From Apostichopus japonicus (Eukaryota > Echinodermata > Holothuroidea > Aspidochirotida > Stichopodidae), in the NCBI RefSeq assembly GCF_037975245.1, contig NC_092572.1, forward strand, positions 15,568,269 to 15,632,268: a stretch of DNA of 64,000 bases, given 5' to 3'. How positions within the stretch are numbered: the first letter of the stretch is position 1; every line of letters begins with the position of its first letter. A program made the translations under genes and the position numbers. Below are positions 20,101 to 31,992 of the stretch, one piece after another. A model generated the notes under the pieces. It worked only from the letters and a program-made list of their open reading frames with translations, ran no database searches and was not told the origin of the DNA.

Positions 20101-22720
20101 GCTGATGATCGAGACTCTCTTTTGCATCCCTGGTTCGAACCCCGGGTGATGACGTCTTTTGCCGATCTTTTACAGCAAGTGCCTGCACGGGGAGCTGTAA
20201 GTATTAGTTAATCCGCCTAATATCTCAGTCCATACAGTGGCGGGATGGCTCGGCGCACTGTACGAGCTGATGATCGAGACTCTCTTTTGCATCCCTGGTT
20301 CGAACCCCGGGTGATGACGTCTTTTGCCGATCTTTTACAGCAAGTGCCTGCACGGGGAGCTGTAAGTATTAGTTAATCCGCCTAATATCTCAGTCCATAC
20401 AGTGGCGGGCGGGATGGCTCGGCGCACTGTACGAGCTGATGATCGAGACTCTCTTTTGCATCCCTGGTTCGAACCCCGGGTGATGACGTCTTTTGCCGAT
20501 CTTTTACAGCAAGTGCCTGCACGGGGAGCTGTAAGTATTAGTTAATCCGCCTAATATCTCAGTCCATACAGTGGCGGGCGGGATGGCTCGGCGCACTGTA
20601 CGAGCTGATGATCGAGACTCTCTTTTGCATCCCTGGTTCGAACCCCGGGTGATGACGTCTTTTGCCGATCTTTTACAGCAAGTGCCTGCACGGGGAGCTG
20701 TAAGTATTAGTTAATCCGCCTAATATCTCAGTCCATACAGTGGCGGGATGGCTCGGCGCACTGTACGAGCTGATGATCGAGACTCTCTTTTGCATCCCTG
20801 GTTCGAACCCCGGGTGATGACGTCTTTTGCCGATCTTTTACAGCAAGTGCCTGCACGGGGAGCTGTAAGTATTAGTTAATCCGCCTAATATCTCAGTCCA
20901 TACAGTGGCGGGCGGGATGGCTCGGCGCACTGTACGAGCTGATGATCGAGACTCTCTTTTGCATCCCTGGTTCGAACCCCGGGTGATGACGTCTTTTGCC
21001 GATCTTTTACAGCAAGTGCCTGCACGGGGAGCTGTAAGTATTAGTTAATCCGCCTAATATCTCAGTCCATACAGTGGCGGGCGGGATGGCTCGGCGCACT
21101 GTACGAGCTGATGATCGAGACTCTCTTTTGCATCCCTGGTTCGAACCCCGGGTGATGACGTCTTTTGCCGATCTTTTACAGCAAGTGCCTGCACGGGGAG
21201 CTGTAAGTATTAGTTAATCCGCCTAATATCTCAGTCCATACAGTGGCGGGATGGCTCGGCGCACTGTACGAGCTGATGATCGAGACTCTCTTTTGCATCC
21301 CTGGTTCGAACCCCGGGTGATGACGTCTTTTGCCGATCTTTTACAGCAAGTGCCTGCACGGGGAGCTGTAAGTATTAGTTAATCCGCCTAATATCTCAGT
21401 CCATACAGTGGCGGGATGGCTCGGCGCACTGTACGAGCTGATGATCGAGACTCTCTTTTGCATCCCTGGTTCGAACCCCGGGTGATGACGTCTTTTGCCG
21501 ATCTTTTACAGCAAGTGCCTGCACGGGGAGCTGTAAGTATTAGTTAATCCACCTAATATCTCAGTCCATACAGTAACGGGATGGCTCGGCGCACTGTACG
21601 AGCTGATGATCGAGACTCTCTTTTGCATCCCTGGTTCGAACCCCGGGTGATGACGTCTTTTGCCGATCTTTTACAGCAAGTGCCTGCACGGGGAGCTGTA
21701 AGTATTAGTTAATCCGCCTAATATCTCAGTCCATACAGTGGCGGGATGGCTCGGCGCACTGTACGAGCTGATGATCGAGACTCTCTTTTGCATCCCTGGT
21801 TCGAACCCCGGGTGATGACGTCTTTTGCCGATCTTTTACAACAAGTGCCTGCACGGGGAGCTGTAAGTATTAGTTAATCCGCCTAATATCTCAGTCCATA
21901 CAGTGGCGGGATGGCTCGGCGCACTGTACGAGCTGATGATCGAGACTCTCTTTTGCATCCCTGGTTCGAACCCCGGGTGATGACGTCTTTTGCCGATCTT
22001 TTACAGCAAGTGCCTGCACGGGGAGCTGTAAGTATTAGTTAATCCGCCTAATATCTCAGTCCATACAGTGGCGGGATGGCTCGGCGCACTGTACGAGCTG
22101 ATGATCGAGACTCTCTTTTGCATCCCTGGTTCGAACCCCGGGTGATGACGTCTTTTGCCGATCTTTTACAGCAAGTGCCTGCACGGGGAGCTGTAAGTAT
22201 TAGTTAATCCGCCTAATATCTCAGTCCATACAGTGGCGGGATGGCTCGGCGCACTGTACGAGCTGATGATCGAGACTCTCTTTTGCATCCCTGGTTCGAA
22301 CCCCGGGTGATGACGTCTTTTGCCGATCTTTTACAGCAAGTGCCTGCACGGGGAGCTGTAAGTATTAGTTAATCCGCCTAATATCTCAGTCCATACAGTG
22401 GCGGGATGGCTCGGCGCACTGTACGAGCTGATGATCGAGACTCTCTTTTGCATCCCTGGTTCGAATCCCGGGTGATGACGTCTTTTGCCGATCTTTTACA
22501 GCAAGTGCCTGCACGGGGAGCTGTAAGTATTAGTTAATCCGCCTAATATCTCAGTCCATACAGTGGCGGGATGGCTCGGCGCACTGTACGAGCTGATGAT
22601 CGAGACTCTCTTTGCATCCCTGGTTCGAACCCCGGGTGATGACGTCTTTTGCCGATCTTTTACAGCAAGTGCCTGCACGGGGAGCTGTAAGTATTAGTTA
22701 ATCCGCCTAATATCTCAGTC
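17200..22720 (+). repeat. Array block B: CCGCC-type monomers
   Basis: Monomers here nearly all carry CCGCCTAAT where the left block has CCACCTAAT, with GGCGGG before the A-box. A few 169-bp monomers recur at about 19745, 20410, 20575, 20910 and 21075, and none are seen for long stretches afterwards. Confidence 0.7.
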
Positions 22721-23385
22721 CATACAGTGGCGCGATGGCTCGGCGCACTGTATGAGCTGATGATCGAGACTCTCTTTTGCATCCCTGGTTCGAACCCCGG
22801 GTGATGACGTCTTTTGCCGATCTTTTACAGCAAGTGCCTGCACGGGGAGCTGTAAGTATTAGTTAATCCACCTAATATCTCAGTCCATACAGTGGCGCGA
22901 TGGCTCGGCGCACTGTACGAGCTGATGATCGAGACTCTCTTTTGCATCCCTGGTTCGAACCCCGGGTGATGACGTCTTTTGCCGATCTTTTACAGCAAGT
23001 GCCTGCACGGGGAGCTGTAAGTATTAGTTAATCCACCTAATATCTCAGTCCATACAGTGGCGGGATGGCTCGGCGCACTGTACGAGCTGATGATCGAGAC
23101 TCTCTTTTGCATCCCTGGTTCGAACCCCGGGTGATGACGTCTTTTGCCGATCTTTTACAGCAAGTGCCTGCACGGGGAGCTGTAAGTATTAGTTAATCCA
23201 CCTAATATCTCAGTCCATACAGTGGCGGGATGGCTCGGCGCACTGTACGAGCTGATGATCGAGACTCTCTTTTGCATCCCTGGTTCGAACCCCGGGTGAT
23301 GACGTCTTTTGCCGATCTTTTACAGCAAGTGCCTGCACGGGGAGCTGTAAGTATTAGTTAATCCACCTAATATCTCAGTCCATAC

Positions 23386-25205
23386 ACTGGCGGGATGGCT
23401 CGGCGCACTGTACGAGCTGATGATCGAGACTCTCTTTTGCATCCCTGGTTCGAACCCCGGGTGATGACGTCTTTTGCCGATCTTTTACAGCAAGTGCCTG
23501 CACGGGGAGCTGTAAGTATTAGTTAATCCACCTAATATCTCAGTCCATACACTGGCGGGATGGCTCGGCGCACTGTACGAGCTGATGATCGAGACTCTCT
23601 TTTGCATCCCTGGTTCGAACCCCGGGTGATGACGTCTTTTGCCGATCTTTTACAGCAAGTGCCTGCACGGGGAGCTGTAAGTATTAGTTAATCCACCTAA
23701 TATCTCAGTCCATACACTGGCGGGATGGCTCGGCGCACTGTACGAGCTGATGATCGAGACTCTCTTTTGCATCCCTGGTTCGAACCCCGGGTGATGACGT
23801 CTTTTGCCGATCTTTTACAGCAAGTGCCTGCACGGGGAGCTGTAAGTATTAGTTAATCCACCTAATATCTCAGTCCATACACTGGCGGGATGGCTCGGCG
23901 CACTGTACGAGCTGATGATCGAGACTCTCTTTTGCATCCCTGGTTCGAACCCCGGGTGATGACGTCTTTTGCCGATCTTTTACAGCAAGTGCCTGCACGG
24001 GGAGCTGTAAGTATTAGTTAATCCACCTAATATGTCAGTCCATACACTGGCGGGATGGCTCGGCGCACTGTACGAGCTGATGATCGAGACTCTCTTTTGC
24101 ATCCCTGGTTCGAACCCCGGGTGATGACGTCTTTTGCCGATCTTTTACAGCGAGTGCCTGCACGGGGAGCTGTAAATATTAGTTAATCCGCCTAATATCT
24201 CAGTCCATACACTGGCGGGATGGCTCGGCGCACTGTACGAGCTGATGATCGAGACTCTCTTTTGCATCCCTGGTTCGAACCCCGGGTGATGACGTCTTTT
24301 GCCGATCTTTTACAGCAAGTGCCTGCACGGGGAGCTGTAAGTATTAGTTAATCCGCCTAATATCTCAGTCCATACACTGGCGGGATGGCTCGGCGCACTG
24401 TACGAGCTGATGATCGAGACTCTCTTTTGCATCCCTGGTTCGAACCCCGGGTGATGACGTCTTTTGCCGATCTTTTACAGCAAGTGCCTGCACGGGGAGC
24501 TGTAAGTATTAGTTAATCCGCCTAATATCTCAGTCCATACACTGGCGGGATGGCTCGGCGCACTGTACGAGCTGATGATCGAGACTCTCTTTAGCATCCC
24601 TGGTTCGAACCCCGGGTGATGACGTCTTTTGCCGATCTTTTACAGCAAGTGCCTGCACGGGGAGCTGTAAGTATTAGTTAATCCGCCTAATATCTCAGTC
24701 CATACACTGGCGGGATGGCTCGGCGCACTGTACGAGCTGATGATCGAGACTCTCTTTTGCATCCCTGGTTCGAACCCCGGGTGATGACGTCTTTTGCCGA
24801 TCTTTTACAGCAAGTGCCTGCACGGGGAGCTGTAAGTATTAGTTAATCCGCCTAATATCTCAGTCCATACACTGGCGGGATGGCTCGGCGCACTGTACGA
24901 GCTGATGATCGAGACTCTCTTTTGCATCCCTGGTTCGAACCCCGGGTGATGACGTCTTTTGCCGATCTTTTACAGCAAGTGCCTGCACGGGGAGCTGTAA
25001 GTATTAGTTAATCCGCCTAATATCTCAGTCCATACACTGGCGGGATGGCTCGGCGCACTGTACGAGCTGATGATCGAGACTCTCTTTTGCATCCCTGGTT
25101 CGAACCCCGGGTGATGACGTCTTTTGCCGATCTTTTACAGCAAGTGCCTGCACGGGGAGCTGTAAGTATTAGTTAATCCGCCTAATATCTCAGTCCATAC
25201 ACTGG
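23386..25205 (+). repeat. Array block C: 12 monomers with CATACACTGG
   Basis: Twelve consecutive monomers share CACTGG where all neighbours have CAGTGG, a clear single-variant local amplification. Inside it, a second variant (CTTTAGCATCCC) appears at 24591 and again exactly 660 bp later at 25251, which suggests a four-monomer duplication step. Confidence 0.8.
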
Positions 25206-26259
25206 CGGGATGGCTCGGCGCACTGTACGAGCTGATGATCGAGACTCTCTTTAGCATCCCTGGTTCGAACCCCGGGTGATGACGTCTTTTGCCGATCTTT
25301 TACAGCAAGTGCCTGCACGGGGAGTTGTAAGTATTAGTTAATCCGCCTAATATCTCAGTCCATACAGTGGCGGGATGGCTCGGCGCACTGTACGAGCTGA
25401 TGATCGAGACTCTCTTTTGCATCCCTGGTTCGAACCCCGGGTGATGACGTCTTTTGCCGATCTTTTACAGCAAGTGCCTGCACGGGGAGCTGTAAGTATT
25501 AGTTAATCCGCCTAATATCTCAGTCCATACAGTGGCGGGATGGCTCGGCGCACTGTACGAGCTGATGATCGAGACTCTCTTTTGCATCCCTGGTTCGAAC
25601 CCCGGGTGATGACGTCTTTTGCCGATCTTTTACAGCAAGTGCCTGCACGGGGAGTTGTAAGTATTAGTTAATCCGCCTAATATCTCAGTCCATACAGTGG
25701 CGGGATGGCTCGGCGCACTGTACGAGCTGATGATCGAGACTCTCTTTTGCATCCCTGGTTCGAACCCCGGGTGATGACGTCTTTTGCCGATCTTTTACAG
25801 CAAGTGCCTGCACGGGGAGCTGTAAGTATTAGTTAATCCGCCTAATATCTCAGTCCATACAGTGGCGGGATGGCTCGGCGCACTGTGCGAGCTGATGATC
25901 GAGACTCTCTTTTGCATCCCTGGTTCGAACCCCGGGTGATGACGTCTTTTGCCGATCTTTTACAGCAAGTGCCTGCACGGGGAGCTGTAAGTATTAGTTA
26001 ATCCGCCTAATATCTCAGTCCATACAGTGGCGGGATGGCTCGGCGCACTGTACGAGCTGATGATCGAGACTCTCTTTTGCATCCCTGGTTCGAACCCCGG
26101 GTGATGACGTCTTTTGCCGATCTTTTACAGCAAGTGCCTGCACGGGGAGCTGTAAGTATTAGTTAATCCGCCTAATATCTCAGTCCATACAGTGGCGGGA
26201 TGGCTCGGCGCACTGTACGAGCTGATGATCGAGACTCTCTTTTGCATCCCTGGTTCGAA

Positions 26260-29200
26260 CCCCGGGCGATGACGTCTTTTGCCGATCTTTTACAGCAAGT
26301 GCCTGCACGGGGAGCTGTAAGTATTAGTTATTCCCCCTAATATCTCAGTCCATACAGTGGCGCGATGGCTCGGCGCACTGTACGAGCTGATGATCGAGAC
26401 TCTCTTTTGCATCCCTGGTTCGAACCCCGGGCGATGACGTCTTTTGCCGATCTTTTGCAGCAAGTGCCTGCACGGGGAGCTGTAAGTATTAGTTAATCCA
26501 CCTAATATCTCAGTCCATACAGTGGCGCGATGGCTCGGCGCACTGTACGAGCTGATGATCGAGACTCTCTTTTGCATCCCTGGTTCGAACCCCGGGCGAT
26601 GACGTCTTTTGCCGATCTTTTGCAGCAAGTGCCTGCACGGGGAGCTGTAAGTATTAGTTAATCCACCTAATATCTCAGTCCATACAGTGGCGGGAAGGCT
26701 CGGCGCACTGTACGAGCTGATGATCGAGACTCTCTTTTGCATCCCTGGTTCGAACCCCGGGCGATGACGTCTTTTGCCGATCTTTTGCAGCAAGTGCCTG
26801 CACGGGGAGCTGTAAGTATTAGTTAATCCACCTAATATCTCAGTCCATACAGTGGCGGGAAGGCTCGGCGCACTGTACGAGCTGATGATCGAGACTCTCT
26901 TTTGCATCCCTGGTTCGAACCCCGGGCGATGACGTCTTTTGCCGATCTTTTGCAGCAAGTGCCTGCACGGGGAGCTGTAAGTATTAGTTAATCCACCTAA
27001 TATCTCAGTCCATACAGTGGCGGGATGGCTCGGCGCACTGTACGAGCTGATGATCGAGACTCTCTTTTGCATCCCTGGTTCGAACCCCGGGCGATGACGT
27101 CTTTTGCCGATCTTTTGCAGCAAGTGCCTGCACGGGGAGCTGTAAGTATTAGTTAATCCACCTAATATCTCAGTCCATACAGTGGCGGGATGGCTCGGCG
27201 CACTGTACGAGCTGATGATCGAGACTCTCTTTTGCATCCCTGGTTCGAACCCCGGGCGATGACGTCTTTTGCCGATCTTTTGCAGCAAGTGCCTGCACGG
27301 GGAGCTGTAAGTATTAGTTAATCCACCTAATATCTCAGTCCATACAGTGGCGGGATGGCTCGGCGCACTGTACGAGCTGATGATCGAGACTCTCTTTTGC
27401 ATCCCTGGTTCGAACCCCGGGCGATGACGTCTTTTGCCGATCTTTTGCAGCAAGTGCCTGCACGGGGAGCTGTAAGTATTAGTTAATCCACCTAATATCT
27501 CAGTCCATACAGTGGCGGGATGGCTCGGCGCACTGTTCGAGCTGATGATCGAGACTCTCTTTTGCATCCCTGGTTCGAACCCCGGGCGATGACGTCTTTT
27601 GCCGATCTTTTGCAGCAAGTGCCTGCACGGGGAGCTGTAAGTATTAGTTAATCCACCTAATATCTCAGTCCATACAGTGGCGGGATGGCTCGGCGCACTG
27701 TTCGAGCTGATGATCGAGACTCTCTTTTGCATCCCTGGTTCGAACCCCGGGCGATGACGTCTTTTGCCGATCTTTTGCAGCAAGTGCCTGCACGGGGAGC
27801 TGTAAGTATTAGTTAATCCACCTAATATCTCAGTCCATACAGTGGCGGGATGGCTCGGCGCACTGTTCGAGCTGATGATCGAGACTCTCTTTTGCATCCC
27901 TGGTTCGAACCCCGGGCGATGACGTCTTTTGCCGATCTTTTGCAGCAAGTGCCTGCACGGGGAGCTGTAAGTATTAGTTAATCCACCTAATATCTCAGTC
28001 CATACAGTGGCGGGATGGCTCGGCGCACTGCACGAGCTGATGATCGAGACTCTCTTTTGCATCCCTGGTTCGAACCCCGGGCGATGACGTCTTTTGCCGA
28101 TCTTTTACAGCAAGTGCCTGCACGGGGAGCTGTAAGTATTAGTTAATCCACCTAATATCTCAGTCCATACAGTGGCGGGATGGCTCGGCGCACTGCACGA
28201 GCTGATGATCGAGACTCTCTTTTGCATCCCTGGTTCGAACCCCGGGCGATGACGTCTTTTGCCGATCTTTTGCAGCAAGTGCCTGCACGGGGAGCTGTAA
28301 GTATTAGTTAATCCACCTAATATCTCAGTCCATACAGTGGCGGGATGGCTCGGCGCACTGTACGAGCTGATGATCGAGACTCTCTTTTGCATCCCTGGTT
28401 CGAACCCCGGGCGATGACGTCTTTTGCCGATCTTTTGCAGCAAGTGCCTGCACGGGGAGCTGTAAGTATTAGTTAATCCACCTAATATCTCAGTCCATAC
28501 AGTGGCGGGATGGCTCGGCGCACTGTACGAGCTGATGATCGAGACTCTCTTTTGCATCCCTGGTTCGAACCCCGGGCGATGACGTCTTTTGCCGATCTTT
28601 TGCAGCAAGTGCCTGCACGGGGAGCTGTAAGTATTAGTTAATCCACCTAATATCTCAGTCCATACAGTGGCGGGATGGCTCGGCGCACTGTACGAGCTGA
28701 TGATCGAGACTCTCTTTTGCATCCCTGGTTCGAACCCCGGGTGATGACGTCTTTTGCCGATCTTTTACAGCAAGTGCCTGCACGGGGAGCTGTAAGTATT
28801 AGTTAATCCACCTAATATCTCAGTCCATACAGTGGCGGGATGGCTCGGCGCACTGTACGAGCTGATGATCGAGACTCTCTTTTGCATCCCTGGTTCGAAC
28901 CCCGGGCGATGACGTCTTTTGCCGATCTTTTGCAGCAAGTGCCTGCACGGGGAGCTGTAAGTATTAGTTAATCCACCTAATATCTCAGTCCATACAGTGG
29001 CGGGATGGCTCGGCGCACTGTACGAGCTGATGATCGAGACTCTCTTTTGCATCCCTGGTTCGAACCCCGGGCGATGACGTCTTTTGCCGATCTTTTGCAG
29101 CAAGTGCCTGCACGGGGAGCTGTAAGTATTAGTTAATCCACCTAATATCTCAGTCCATACAGTGGCGGGATGGCTCGGCGCACTGTACGAGCTGATGATC

Positions 29201-31070
29201 GAGACTCTCTTTTGCATCCCTGGTTCGAACCCCGGGCGATGACGTCTTTTGCCGATCTTTTGCAGCAAGTGCCTGCACGGGGAGCTGTAAGTAATAGTTA
29301 ATCCACCTAATATCTCAGTCCATACAGTGGCGGGATGGCTCGGCGCACTGTACGAGCTGATGATCGAGACTCTCTTTTGCATCCCTGGTTCGAACCCCGG
29401 GCGATGACGTCTTTTGCCGATCTTTTGCAGCAAGTGCCTGCACGGGGAGCTGTAAGTAATAGTTAATCCACCTAATATCTCAGTCCATACAGTGGCGGGA
29501 TGGCTCGGCGCACTGTACGAGCTGATGATCGAGACTCTCTTTTGCATCCCTGGTTCGAACCCCGGGCGATGACGTCTTTTGCCGATCTTTTGCAGCAAGT
29601 GCCTGCACGGGGAGCTGTAAGTAATAGTTAATCCACCTAATATCTCAGTCCATACAGTGGCGGGATGGCTCGGCGCACTGCACGAGCTGATGATCGAGAC
29701 TCTCTTTTGCATCCCTGGTTCGAACCCCGGGTGATGACGTCTTTTGCCGATCTTTTGCAGCAAGTGCCTGCACGGGGACCTGTAAGTATTAGTTAATCCA
29801 CCTAATATCTCAGTCCATACAGTGGCGGGATGGCTCGGCGCACTGCACGAGCTGATGATCGAGACTCTCTTTTGCATCCCTGGTTCGAACCCCGGGTGAT
29901 GACGTCTTTTGCCGATCTTTTACAGCAAGTGCCTGCACGGGGAGCTGTAAGTATTAGTTAATCCACCTAATATCTCAGTCCATACAGTGGCGGGATGGCT
30001 CGGCGCACTGTACGAGCTGATGATCGAGACTCTCTTTTGCATCCCTGGTTCGAACCCCGGGTGATGACGTCTTTTGCCGATCTTTTACAGCAAGTGCCTG
30101 CACGGGGAGCTGTAAGTATTAGTTAATCCGCCTAATATCTCAGTCCATACAGTGGCGGGATGGCTCGGCGCACTGTACGAGCTGATGATCGAGACTCTCT
30201 TTTGCATCCCTGGTTCGAACCCCGGGCGATGACGTCTTTTGCCGATCTTTTGCAGCAAGTGCCTGCACGGGGAGCTGTAAGTAATAGTTAATCCGCCTAA
30301 TATCTCAGTCCATACAGTGGCGGGATGGCTCGGCGCACTGTACGAGCTGATGATCGAGACTCTCTTTTGCATCCCTGGTTCGAACCCCGGGTGATGACGT
30401 CTTTTGCCGATCTTTTACAGCAAGTGCCTGCACGGGGAGCTGTAAGTATTAGTTAATCCGCCTAATATCTCAGTCCATACAGTGGCGGGATGGCTCGGCG
30501 CACTGTACGAGCTGATGATCGAGACTCTCTTTTGCATCCCTGGTTCGAACCCCGGGCGATGACGTCTTTTGCCGATCTTTTGCAGCAAGTGCCTGCACGG
30601 GGAGCTGTAAGTAATAGTTAATCCGCCTAATATCTCAGTCCATACAGTGGCGGGATGGCTCGGCGCACTGTACGAGCTGATGATCGAGACTCTCTTTTGC
30701 ATCCCTGGTTCGAACCCCGGGCGATGACGTCTTTTGCCGATCTTTTGCAGCAAGTGCCTGCACGGGGAGCTGTAAGTAATAGTTAATCCACCTAATATCT
30801 CAGTCCATACAGTGGCGGGATGGCTCGGCGCACTGCACGAGCTGATGATCGAGACTCTCTTTTGCATCCCTGGTTCGAACCCCGGGTGATGACGTCTTTT
30901 GCCGATCTTTTGCAGCAAGTGCCTGCACGGGGACCTGTAAGTATTAGTTAATCCACCTAATATCTCAGTCCATACAGTGGCGGGATGGCTCGGCGCACTG
31001 CACGAGCTGATGATCGAGACTCTCTTTTGCATCCCTGGTTCGAACCCCGGGTGATGACGTCTTTTGCCGA
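26260..31070 (+). repeat. Array block D: CGGGCGATG and TTTTGCAG monomers
   Basis: Most monomers here carry GGGCGATGACG and TTTTGCAGC where the rest of the array has GGGTGATGACG and TTTTACAGC. The A-to-G change in the latter removes an antisense TAA and opens long minus-strand reading frames (the longest, 26290-28062, is 590 codons). Two segments within the block are copies of each other offset by 1155 bp (7 monomers). Confidence 0.8.
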
Positions 31071-31100
31071 TCTTTTACAGCAAGTGCCTGCACGGGGACC
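28700..31100 (+). repeat. Seven-monomer (1155-bp) higher-order duplication, first site
   Basis: Linked rare variants recur at exactly 1155 bp: CACTGCACG at 29681 and 30836, and GGACCTGTAAG at about 29776 and 30931, each with the same neighbouring monomer types. 1155 is 7 x 165. A block of seven monomers was therefore duplicated as a unit. Confidence 0.75.
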
Positions 31101-31404
31101 TGTAAGTATTAGTTAATCCACCTAATATCTCAGTCCATACAGTGGCGGGATGGCTCGGCGCACTGTACGAGCTGATGATCGAGACTCTCTTTTGCATCCC
31201 TGGTTCGAACCCCGGGTGATGACGTCTTTTGCCGATCTTTTACAGCAAGTGCCTGCACGGGGAGCTGTAAGTATTAGTTAATCCACCTAATATCTCAGTC
31301 CATACAGTGGCGCGATGGCTCGGCGCACTGTACGAGCTGATGATCGAGACTCTCTTTTGCATCCCTGGTTCGAACCCCGGGTGATGACGTCTTTTGCCGA
31401 TCTT

Positions 31405-31992
31405 TTACAGCAAGTGCCTGCACGGGGAGCTGTAAGTATTAGTTATTCCCCCTAATATCTCAGTCCATACAGTGGCGGGATGGCTCGGCGCACTGTACGA
31501 GCTGATGATCGAGACTCTCTTTTGCATCCCTGGTTCAAACCCCGGGTGATGACGTCTTTTGCCGATCTTTTGCAGCAAGTGCCTGCACGGGGAGCTGTAA
31601 GTATTAGTTATTCCCCCTAATATCTCAGTCCATACAGTGGCGGGATGGCTCGGCGCACTGTACGAGCTGATGATCGAGACTCTCTTTTGCATCCCTGGTT
31701 CAAACCCCGGGTGATGACGTCTTTTGCCGATCTTTTGCAGCAAGTGCCTGCACGGGGAGCTGTAAGTATTAGTTATTCCCCCTAATATCTCAGTCCATAC
31801 AGTGGCGGGATGGCTCGGCGCACTGTACGAGCTGATGATCGAGACTCTCTTTTGCATCCCTGGTTCGAACCCCGGGTGATGACGTCTTTTGCCGATCTTT
31901 TGCAGCAAGTGCCTGCACGGGGAGCTGTAAGTATTAGTTATTCCCCCTAATATCTCAGTCCATACAGTGGCGAGCGGGATGGCTCGGCGCAC
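31405..31992 (+). repeat. Array block E: TTATTCCCCCTAAT monomers
   Basis: Four successive monomers have GTTATTCCCCCTAAT where the usual sequence is GTTAATCCACCTAAT. The same multi-base variant is seen once more, 5 kb to the left, at about 26326-26340. Three changed bases shared by descent at two distant sites point to long-range exchange within the array. The block ends with a monomer carrying an extra 4 bp (GGCGAGCGGGATGG, about 31969-31982). Confidence 0.7.

Noticed and set aside
26290-28062. Minus-strand open frame of 590 codons made of 55-residue repeats, and similar frames at 16701-17153, 28105-28722, 28765-29877, 30085-30372, 30415-31032, 31405-31992, 31955-32686, 60724-61011 and 61879-62166
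   Set aside because: They follow from a 165-bp monomer divisible by three and one stop-removing variant. The GFEP motif is antisense B-box. No conserved start context, signal or domain; most monomers keep the stop.
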